Part shown: one piece after another, positions 1 to 5,048 of the stretch | How the letters are laid out: each line of letters starts with the position of its first letter | Position numbering within the stretch: the first letter of the stretch is position 1 | Assembly (NCBI GenBank): GCA_023425225.1 | Contig: JAFADB010000257.1 | Coordinates: 1-14,112 of the forward strand | Length of the DNA: 14,112 nucleotides | Origin: Pseudomonadota bacterium | GTDB taxonomy: Bacteria; Pseudomonadota; Gammaproteobacteria; Xanthomonadales; Xanthomonadaceae | Reading direction: 5' to 3' | Notes under the pieces: generated by a model | What the model was told of the DNA's origin: nothing | The model's database searches: none | The model's input: the letters and a program-made list of their open reading frames with translations, nothing else | Made by a program: the position numbers and the translations under genes

Positions 1-223
1 GCAGAAGCTCGTCGGCTCTGCCGCCCATCTGGAACTGGATGGCAATGGCCGTATCAGCTTGCCGTCCAGTCACCGCAGCGCGGTGGGCATCGAGAAGAAA
101 GCAGTGCTGATGGGCATGGGGGACAAGTTCGAATTGTGGAGCGAGCAAGCGCATCGCGCACTGATCCAGCAGACGTTGTCTGACGAGGATCTGGGTGATG
201 GGTTGCTCGACCTGAAGTTGTGA
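1..223 (+). CDS. mraZ: MraZ, 3' end only (dcw transcriptional regulator)
   Basis: The window opens inside this gene; 73 codons plus a TGA stop are visible, with the frame starting at base 2. The visible part is the second SpoVT/AbrB-like half of MraZ. A DxxxR signature, DGNGR, lies at visible residues 13-17, followed by a SLPSSHR stretch and then MGMGDKFELW (residues 37-46), which matches the usual GxxxKFELW core. In the family, MraZ forms a ring-shaped oligomer, binds direct repeats upstream of its own gene and represses the dcw operon; that promoter lies outside the window. Its position just before rsmH supports the call. Codon use differs from the downstream genes: 17 of 73 codons end in A or T. 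Identity is confident; length and start cannot be judged. Confidence 0.93.
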   Translation, partial: QKLVGSAAHLELDGNGRISLPSSHRSAVGIEKKAVLMGMGDKFELWSEQAHRALIQQTLSDEDLGDGLLDLKL

Positions 224-1203
224 GCCGGGGTGCCCGGATGCGCCCAGAAGCGCAGGCCGGTCACCTTCCGGTGTCGCAGTCGCCGGCGGTGCACCTGCCG
301 GTCCTGTACACCCAGGTCCTTGAAGGCCTGAGGGTGATCGAAAACGGACGTTATCTGGATGGCACGTTCGGTCGTGGCGGTCATGCACGTGGCGTGCTCA
401 CCCAGCTCGGTCCCGAGGGGCGCCTGCTGGTCATGGACAAGGATCCGGAAGCCATCGCCGTTGCCGAGCGCGATTTCGCGCCGGACCCGCGCGTGTCCAT
501 CTTCCGTGGCAGCTTCGCCCAGCTGCTGCAGTGGGATGCGACGGCCGAAGGCCTGGACGGCGTGCTGTTCGACCTGGGCGTGTCGTCGCCGCAGCTGGAC
601 GTGGCCGAACGTGGCTTCAGCTTCGGCAAGGACGGCCCGCTGGACATGCGCATGGACCCGGACAGCGGTGAAAGCGCCGCGCAGTGGATCAACCGCGTGG
701 AAGAGCGCGAAATTGCCGACGTGCTGTGGACCTATGGCGAAGAACGCCAGAGCCGCCGCATCGCCCGTGCCATCGTGGCCCGCCGTGAGAAGCAGCCCTT
801 CTCCCGCACCGCCGAACTGGCCGAGCTGATCGCCTCGGTGATGCCGCGTGGGAAAGACAAGATCCACCCGGCCACGCGCAGCTTCCAGGCCATCCGCATC
901 CACATCAACCGCGAGCTGGCCGACCTGGAGGCCGGGCTCGACGCCGCGCTGGCCGCGCTGAAGCCCGGCGGGCGGCTGGCGGTGATCAGCTTCCATTCGC
1001 TGGAAGACCGCATCGTCAAGCAGTTCGTCGCCCGCCACGCCAAGGCGCCGCCGGCCAACCGCCGGCTGCCGCAGGCCGATACCTTCGTGCCCGTGCTCAA
1101 GGCGCTGGGCGGCGCCATCCGCGCCGACGCCGCCGAGCTGGCCGGCAACCCGCGCGCCCGCAGCGCGGTGCTGCGGGTAGCCGAAAAGCTGGAGGCCGCA
1201 TGA
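220..1203 (+). CDS. rsmH: RsmH, 16S rRNA (cytosine-1402-N4)-methyltransferase
   Basis: Cytoplasmic SAM-dependent enzyme that N4-methylates C1402 in the 16S rRNA decoding centre, together with RsmI. Visible motifs are HLPVLYTQVLEGL near the N-terminus, the SAM-binding DGTFGRGGHARGVL, DKDPEA, FDLGVSSPQLD, GFSF.KDGPLDMRMD, TYGEERQSRRIA, TRSFQAIRIHIN and the C-terminal VISFHSLEDRIVK. A full-length family member has about 310-330 residues. The start is uncertain. GTG at 220 (327 aa) overlaps the mraZ stop as GTGA, matching the overlap style of all other junctions, but it has no clear Shine-Dalgarno. ATG at 238 (321 aa) has a weak GGGGTG five bases upstream. GTG at 271 gives VSQSPAVHLPVL, much like the N-terminus I recall for Xanthomonas RsmH. 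The 3' end overlaps ftsL by ATGA. The first 73 codons from 238 contain 20 A/T-ending codons, the last 101 only 6. Confidence 0.97.
   Translation: MSRGARMRPEAQAGHLPVSQSPAVHLPVLYTQVLEGLRVIENGRYLDGTFGRGGHARGVLTQLGPEGRLLVMDKDPEAIAVAERDFAPDPRVSIFRGSFAQLLQWDATAEGLDGVLFDLGVSSPQLDVAERGFSFGKDGPLDMRMDPDSGESAAQWINRVEEREIADVLWTYGEERQSRRIARAIVARREKQPFSRTAELAELIASVMPRGKDKIHPATRSFQAIRIHINRELADLEAGLDAALAALKPGGRLAVISFHSLEDRIVKQFVARHAKAPPANRRLPQADTFVPVLKALGGAIRADAAELAGNPRARSAVLRVAEKLEAA
1191..1195 (+). promoter_or_regulatory. Shine-Dalgarno of ftsL
   Basis: GGAGG lies inside the last codons of rsmH, four bases before the ftsL ATG at 1200. The spacing is short but usable. It fixes the ftsL start and supports translation coupled to rsmH. 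Confidence 0.6.
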
Positions 1204-1463
1204 GCCGCCTGCTGCTGGTCGTGCTGCTGGCCTGCACCGTCGCCTCGGCGATCGGCGTGGTGTACATGCGCCACCGCCACCGCGAGCTGTTCGTGCAGCT
1301 GTCGCGGCTGGAGCACGAGCGCGACGAACTGAACATCGAGTTCGGCCGGCTGCAGCTGGAGCAGGCCACCTGGGCCGAGGCCAACCGCGTCGACCAGATC
1401 GCGCGCGAGCGCCTGGGCATGAAGTTCCCCGAAGCCGCCGACATCGTGGTGGTGCGCCCATGA
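1200..1463 (+). CDS. ftsL: FtsL, bitopic cell division protein
   Basis: Inner-membrane divisome protein that forms the FtsQ-FtsB-FtsL complex and activates FtsW-FtsI septal synthesis. The 87-aa product has only three residues (MSR) before a single membrane helix at about residues 4-22. A short basic stretch (RHRHR) and a periplasmic leucine-zipper-like coiled coil at about residues 30-58 follow (LSRLEHERDELNIEFGRLQL). The tail holds the family pattern of EQATWAEANRVDQIARERLGM. It is shorter than the E. coli protein (121 aa), which has a long cytoplasmic tail. The ATG overlaps the rsmH stop and has GGAGG upstream. The TGA at 1461-1463 forms ATGA with the first unit of the tandem repeat, where relatives would be expected to have ftsI directly. 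Identity is supported by position between rsmH and ftsI and by the coiled coil. Confidence 0.95.
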   Translation: MSRLLLVVLLACTVASAIGVVYMRHRHRELFVQLSRLEHERDELNIEFGRLQLEQATWAEANRVDQIARERLGMKFPEAADIVVVRP

Positions 1464-1684
1464 CAAAACGGCAGGACAGCTGTTTGGCACGGCGACGCCG
1501 CCCGCAGGGTGGCGCACAAGGAGGTGCCCTTGCCATGACAAAACGGCAGGACAGCCGTTTTGCACGGCGACGCCGCCCGCAGGGTGGCGCACAGGGAGGT
1601 GCCCTTGCCATGACAAAACGGCAGGACAGCCGTTTTGCACGGCGAAGCCGCCCGCAGGGTGGCGCACAGGGAGGTGCGCCATGA
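1460..1684 (+). CDS. Possible 74-aa repeat-encoded ORF, function unknown
   Basis: An open frame runs through the tandem repeat. It starts at the ATG overlapping the ftsL stop and ends at a TGA overlapping the ftsI ATG. Because units 1 and 2 are exactly 25 codons, it encodes three near-identical blocks of the form MTKRQDSRFARRRRPQGGAQ, then GGA and LA. The peptide is strongly basic, has no hydrophobic segment and no motif I recognise. Starting at 1535 or 1610 gives nested 49- and 24-residue versions with better Shine-Dalgarno sequences than the first ATG. Its most plausible role is translational: it passes ribosomes from ftsL to ftsI across the insertion. Whether the peptide is stable or functional is unknown; it may be only a by-product of the repeat. 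Other frames are also partly open, so openness alone is weak evidence. Confidence 0.35.
   Translation: MTKRQDSCLARRRRPQGGAQGGALAMTKRQDSRFARRRRPQGGAQGGALAMTKRQDSRFARRSRPQGGAQGGAP
1464..1487 (+). repeat. Hairpin in repeat unit 1 (degenerate)
   Basis: CAAAACGGC, loop AGGACA, then GCTGTTTGG. The same stem as in units 2 and 3, but with one G-U pair (1470/1481) and one A-G mismatch (1465/1486). In RNA it could still fold. It begins at the ftsL stop codon. Confidence 0.6.
1518..1526 (+). promoter_or_regulatory. Perfect anti-SD complement inside repeat unit 1
   Basis: AAGGAGGTG is fully complementary to the 3' end of bacterial 16S rRNA (CACCTCCTT). Counted from GGAGG it sits ten bases before the in-frame ATG at 1535. 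Units 2 and 3 have AGGGAGGTG here. Such a strong site within an operon could drive re-initiation on the repeat ORF. Confidence 0.6.
1539..1562 (+). repeat. Hairpin in repeat unit 2 (perfect 9-bp stem)
   Basis: CAAAACGGC (1539-1547), loop AGGACA (1548-1553), GCCGTTTTG (1554-1562). The stem is perfect. The GC core CGGC/GCCG is flanked by AAAA on the left and TTTT on the right, a symmetric pattern that looks like a weak bidirectional terminator, though the core is short. Confidence 0.8.
1614..1637 (+). repeat. Hairpin in repeat unit 3 (perfect 9-bp stem)
   Basis: Identical to the unit 2 hairpin: CAAAACGGC, loop AGGACA, GCCGTTTTG. It ends 43 bases before the ftsI start and lies upstream of the ftsI Shine-Dalgarno without covering it. 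Confidence 0.8.
1668..1676 (+). promoter_or_regulatory. Shine-Dalgarno of ftsI, supplied by repeat unit 3
   Basis: AGGGAGGTG lies with GGAGG at 1670-1674, six bases before the ftsI ATG at 1681. The same sequence precedes the unit 3 ATG at the end of unit 2, so the ftsI ribosome binding site is itself part of the repeat. The spacing is six bases here but ten inside the array, because unit 3 is four bases shorter at its end. Confidence 0.8.
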
Positions 1685-3537
1685 AAGCCGGACGCAACCG
1701 CACCCGCAACCAGTTCAACCTGCGCGGCCGTCTGCTGATGGTGGGCGTGGCGCTGGGCCTGTGCTCGGTGACGCTGATCGGCCGCGCGGCCTACGTGCAG
1801 CTGGTCAACAGCGACTTCTACCAGCGCCAGGGCGAGGCCCGCTACCTGCGCGACCTGCCGATCGCCACCTCGCGCGGCATGATCACCGACCGCAACGGCG
1901 AGCCGCTGGCGGTGTCCACGCCGGTGGAGTCGATCTGGGTCAACCCGCAGGAACTGCTGCGCGTGCCCGACCGCATCCCGCAGCTGGCCGCCGCGCTGGA
2001 CCTGCCGGCCGCCGAGCTGACGACGCGGCTGTCGCAGAAGGCCGACAAGGAATTCATGTACCTGCGCCGGCGGATCAACCCGGACAAGGCGCACCAGATC
2101 GTCGCGCTGGGCATCCCGGGCGTGTTCTCGCAGCGCGAGTTCCGCCGCTTCTACCCGCAGGGCGAGGCGATGGCCCACGTGCTGGGCTTCACCAACATCG
2201 ACGACCGAGGCCAGGAAGGGCTGGAGCTGGCCTTCGACGACTGGCTGCGCGGCAAGCCCGGGGTGAAGAAGGTCATCCGCGACCGCAAGGGCGCCATCGT
2301 CGAGAGCGTGGACCTGGTGCGCGCGGCCGAGCCCGGCAAGGACCTGACCCTGAGCATCGACCGCCGCATCCAGTTCCTGGCCTACAAGGAACTGCGCAAC
2401 GCGCTGGTGGAGAACAAGGCCGCCGGCGGCTCGATCGTGGTGATGGACGTGGCCACTGGCGAGATCCTGGCCATGGTCAACCTGCCCACCTACAACTCCA
2501 ACGCGGTCAGCGGCGCCGCCGATGCGCGCCGCAACCGCGCCGTGACCGACCTGGTGGAGCCGGGCTCGACGATGAAACCGCTGACCGTGGCCAGCGCGCT
2601 CAAGGCCGGCGTGGTCAATCCCAACACCGTCATCGACACCAATCCCGGCTACATGTCCGTGGGCCGCTTCACCATCCGCGACGTGCCGCGCAACAACGGC
2701 GTGCTCAACGTCACCGGGGTGATCACCCGCAGCTCCAACATCGGTGCGGCCAAGATCGCCGCCAAGCTGCCGGACCAGACCTTCTACGACACCGTGCACA
2801 GCTTCGGCTATGGCTCGGCGCCACGCAGCGGCTTCCCCGGCGAGTCGGCCGGCGTGCTGCCGTCGCCGGCACGTTGGAGCGGCTCGTCCAAGACCACCAT
2901 GTCCTACGGCTACGGCCTGGCGGTCACGCCGCTGCAGATCGCGCGTGCCTATTCGATGCTGGGCAACGGCGGCAAGCTGGTGACACCGAGCTTCATCAAG
3001 GGCCAGCACGAGCCGGCACCGCAGGTGCTGGACCCGGCCATTGCCGCCGAGGTGGTGCGGATGATGGAGACGGTGGTCACCCAGGGCGGCGCCAAGCAGG
3101 CCGGCATCCTCGGCTACCACGTCGCCGGCAAGACCGGCACCGCGCGCATGGCCTCCCGCGGCGGCTATGCCGCCGGCCACTACTCCTCGCTGTTCGCCGG
3201 CCTGGTGCCGGCCAGCAACCCGCGCTTCGCCACGGTGATCGTCATCAACGACCCGCAGGCGGGCAAGTACTACGGCGGCCTGGTGTCGGCGCCGGTGTAC
3301 CACAGCGTCATGGAAGGCGCGTTGCGGCTGATGGACGTGCCGCCGGACGACATCCAGTCGTGGCTGGCAGCCCAGGCCGCCGGCAAGACCGGGCAGGGCA
3401 CGCCGGCGCCGCCGCCGGCCGCGGCCAATCCCGAGGCGGTCGATGCCGCCACCGAGGTCGATGCCGCGCTGCCGGCGCTGCACGCCGCCGCGGAGCCGGC
3501 GGCGCAGCCGGTTCCCCTGCAGGAGGTGCGCCAGTGA
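1681..3537 (+). CDS. ftsI: FtsI (PBP3), septal peptidoglycan D,D-transpeptidase
   Basis: Class B penicillin-binding protein that cross-links septal peptidoglycan with FtsW; the target of beta-lactams such as aztreonam. The 618-aa product has a short basic cytoplasmic start (residues 1-17), one membrane helix at about 18-36, a pedestal domain at about 55-220 containing RGMITDRNGEPLA, and a transpeptidase domain at about 245-550. The catalytic motifs are complete: SxxK as S296-T-M-K299 in EPGSTMKP, SxN as S352 region SSN 351-353, and KTG at 484-486 in VAGKTGTA. Residues 561-618 form an Ala/Pro-rich, probably disordered tail beyond the usual end. The ATG at 1681 overlaps the end of the repeat ORF as ATGA and has a good Shine-Dalgarno. 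The 3' end overlaps murE by GTGA. Confidence 0.98.
   Translation: MKAGRNRTRNQFNLRGRLLMVGVALGLCSVTLIGRAAYVQLVNSDFYQRQGEARYLRDLPIATSRGMITDRNGEPLAVSTPVESIWVNPQELLRVPDRIPQLAAALDLPAAELTTRLSQKADKEFMYLRRRINPDKAHQIVALGIPGVFSQREFRRFYPQGEAMAHVLGFTNIDDRGQEGLELAFDDWLRGKPGVKKVIRDRKGAIVESVDLVRAAEPGKDLTLSIDRRIQFLAYKELRNALVENKAAGGSIVVMDVATGEILAMVNLPTYNSNAVSGAADARRNRAVTDLVEPGSTMKPLTVASALKAGVVNPNTVIDTNPGYMSVGRFTIRDVPRNNGVLNVTGVITRSSNIGAAKIAAKLPDQTFYDTVHSFGYGSAPRSGFPGESAGVLPSPARWSGSSKTTMSYGYGLAVTPLQIARAYSMLGNGGKLVTPSFIKGQHEPAPQVLDPAIAAEVVRMMETVVTQGGAKQAGILGYHVAGKTGTARMASRGGYAAGHYSSLFAGLVPASNPRFATVIVINDPQAGKYYGGLVSAPVYHSVMEGALRLMDVPPDDIQSWLAAQAAGKTGQGTPAPPPAAANPEAVDAATEVDAALPALHAAAEPAAQPVPLQEVRQ
3521..3528 (+). 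promoter_or_regulatory. Shine-Dalgarno deciding the murE GTG start
   Basis: AGGAGGTG lies in the last codons of ftsI, five bases before GTG at 3534 but 17 bases before the in-frame ATG at 3546. The spacing favours the GTG, which also overlaps the ftsI stop as GTGA. Confidence 0.7.
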
Positions 3538-5048
3538 GCCGCGCCATGGACCTCGGCCGGTTGCTGCCCGACGTGGCCGCCGCGCAGGGCGTGAGCGTGT
3601 CCGGACTGGTGATGGACAGCCGCATGGTGCGCCCGGGCGATGCCTTCGTCGCCATCGCCGGTTTCGGCGCGCACGGGCTGGGCTTCGTCGGGCAGGCGCG
3701 CGAGCGCGGCGCGGCGGCGATCCTGTTCGAGCCGCCGGCACCGGCCGAGTTCCCGGCGCCGGCCGACGCCATCGCCGTGCCCGGGCTGCGTTCGCGCCTG
3801 GGCGCGATGGCCGACCGGTTCCATGGCCATCCCTCGCAGGCGATGACCGTGGTCGGCGTCACCGGCACCAACGGCAAGACCTCCACCGTGCAGCTGCTGG
3901 CACAGGCGTGGACGCTGCTGGGCATCGACAGCGGCAGCATCGGCACGCTGGGCGTGGGGCTGTACGGGAAGGCGGTGCCGACCGGCTTCACCACGCCACT
4001 GGTGCTGCAGGTGCACGAGCTGCTGGCGCAGCTGCGCGACGCCGGCGCGCGGGCGGTGGCGATGGAGGTCAGTTCGCACGCGCTCGACCAGGGCCGCGTG
4101 GCCGGCGTGCATTTCGACGTCGGCGTGTTCACCAACCTCACCCGCGACCATCTCGACTACCACGGCGACATGGCGCACTACGGCGCGGCCAAGGCCCGGC
4201 TGTTCGCCTGGCCGGGGCTGAAGGCGGCGGTGGTCAACCTGGACGACGCGTTCGGCCGGCAGCTGTTCGCCGGGCTGGGCGCGGACGTCGCCGCCGTCGG
4301 CGTCAGCTCGCGCGGGCAGGCCGGGGCCGCGGTATCGGCATCGCGATTGCAGCTGGACAACCGCGGCATCTGCTTCCAGCTGGAGCTGGACGGCCAGCAT
4401 TTCCCGGTGCAGTCGCCGCTGCTGGGCCGCTTCAACGTCGACAACCTGCTGGCGGTGGCCGGTGCGCTGCACGCGCTGGACGTGGCGCCGGCGCGCATCG
4501 CGCAGGTGCTGTCGCAGCTGCAGCCGATCCGCGGGCGCATGAACCGCCTCGGCGGCGATGGCACGCTGCCGCTGGTGGTGATCGACTATGCCCACACCCC
4601 CGACGCGCTGCAGCAGGCGCTGCACAGCCTGCACGAGCATGCCGCCGGCAGGCTGGTGTGCGTGTTCGGCTGCGGCGGCGAGCGCGACACCGGCAAGCGC
4701 CCGCAGATGGCGGCGATCGCCGAGGCCGAGGCCGACAGCGTGATCGTCACCGACGACAACCCGCGCCACGAGGACGGCGATGCCATCGTCGCCGACATCG
4801 TCGCCGGCTTCGCGCGGCCGCGGCAGGCCATCGTGCAGCGCGACCGCGCCGCGGCGATCGAGCAGGCGATCGGCCTGGCCGGCCCGCAGGACATCGTGCT
4901 GATCGCCGGCAAGGGCCACGAGCCGTACCAGGACGTGGGCGGGATCAAGCATCCGTTCGACGACACCGTGGTCGCCGGTGGAGTGCTGGCGCGCCGTGCC
5001 GCGCACCTGGCCGGGCAGGACGCGCGCCGCGCCGGAGGGCAGCCATGA
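3534..5048 (+). CDS. murE: MurE, UDP-MurNAc-tripeptide synthetase (meso-DAP adding)
   Basis: Cytoplasmic ATP-dependent ligase that adds meso-diaminopimelate to UDP-MurNAc-dipeptide. The 504-aa product has the three Mur-ligase domains. The N-terminal UDP-binding domain spans about 1-100. The central ATPase domain has the P-loop GVTGTNGKTS at 108-117, MEVSSHALDQGR at 177-188 and the probably carbamylated lysine K220 in YGAAKARLF. The C-terminal domain contains IDYAHTPDAL and the specificity motif DNPR at 408-411, which is the diaminopimelate rather than lysine signature, then AGKGHEPYQ. The GTG start is preferred over ATG 3546 on Shine-Dalgarno spacing. It overlaps ftsI and murF by four bases each. 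In Xanthomonas the substrate is made by a MurD2/MurL route, so this enzyme would act after that step. Confidence 0.97.
   Translation: MSRAMDLGRLLPDVAAAQGVSVSGLVMDSRMVRPGDAFVAIAGFGAHGLGFVGQARERGAAAILFEPPAPAEFPAPADAIAVPGLRSRLGAMADRFHGHPSQAMTVVGVTGTNGKTSTVQLLAQAWTLLGIDSGSIGTLGVGLYGKAVPTGFTTPLVLQVHELLAQLRDAGARAVAMEVSSHALDQGRVAGVHFDVGVFTNLTRDHLDYHGDMAHYGAAKARLFAWPGLKAAVVNLDDAFGRQLFAGLGADVAAVGVSSRGQAGAAVSASRLQLDNRGICFQLELDGQHFPVQSPLLGRFNVDNLLAVAGALHALDVAPARIAQVLSQLQPIRGRMNRLGGDGTLPLVVIDYAHTPDALQQALHSLHEHAAGRLVCVFGCGGERDTGKRPQMAAIAEAEADSVIVTDDNPRHEDGDAIVADIVAGFARPRQAIVQRDRAAAIEQAIGLAGPQDIVLIAGKGHEPYQDVGGIKHPFDDTVVAGGVLARRAAHLAGQDARRAGGQP

Larger units (their letters stand above)
1460..1680 (+). repeat. 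Three-unit tandem repeat (75+75+71 bp) between ftsL and ftsI
   Basis: Units start at 1460, 1535 and 1610, each with ATGACAAAACGGCAGGACAG. Units 1 and 2 are 75 bp and differ at three positions (1481, 1486, 1519 in unit 1). Unit 3 matches unit 2 over its first 67 bases except A at 1646, then ends CGCC instead of CCCTTGCC, giving 71 bp. Each unit contains an inverted repeat near its start, a GC-rich middle, and AAGGAGGTG or AGGGAGGTG before the next ATG. Both borders are ATGA: the left ATG overlaps the ftsL stop and the right ATG is the ftsI start. Removing 1460-1680 exactly would leave a standard ftsL-ftsI ATGA overlap, so this looks like an inserted and amplified repeat. I recall similar peptide strings (ARRRRPQGGAQGGA) in predicted proteins of this bacterial family, suggesting a dispersed repeat; this is memory and unverified. 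Confidence 0.95.

Noticed and set aside
1200..1210. Recurrent (A/G)TGAGCCG at gene starts (220, 1200, 3534, 11426) as a possible regulatory motif
   Set aside because: The TGA overlap forces the second codon to begin with A, and AGC-CGC are common codons in this genome; overlap geometry is enough explanation.
1539..1562. True intrinsic terminator between ftsL and ftsI
   Set aside because: The GC core is only four to five base pairs, the T tract is four bases and part of the stem, and essential downstream genes have no other visible promoter. Kept only as a hypothesis.
1460..1680. CRISPR array
   Set aside because: The units are contiguous tandem copies with no variable spacers, and there are only three.
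1460..1680. Insertion sequence
   Set aside because: No transposase and no long terminal inverted repeats; the block is only 221 bp. A small dispersed repeat fits better.
1635..3530. Plus-strand frame running from inside the repeat through ftsI into murE, suggesting a giant fusion
   Set aside because: The first part is an out-of-frame reading of ftsI. Only the murE part from 3534 has family motifs and its own Shine-Dalgarno.
3200..3540. Promoter inside ftsI for murE and downstream genes
   Set aside because: No convincing -35/-10 pair stands out in this GC-rich sequence.
70..3741. 1223-codon open frame on the minus strand, and similar long minus-strand frames over murE, murF and murC
   Set aside because: They lie antisense to clearly recognisable dcw genes, have Arg/His/Ala/Gly-rich low-complexity products and no domain. 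Long antisense frames are expected in DNA with this GC3.
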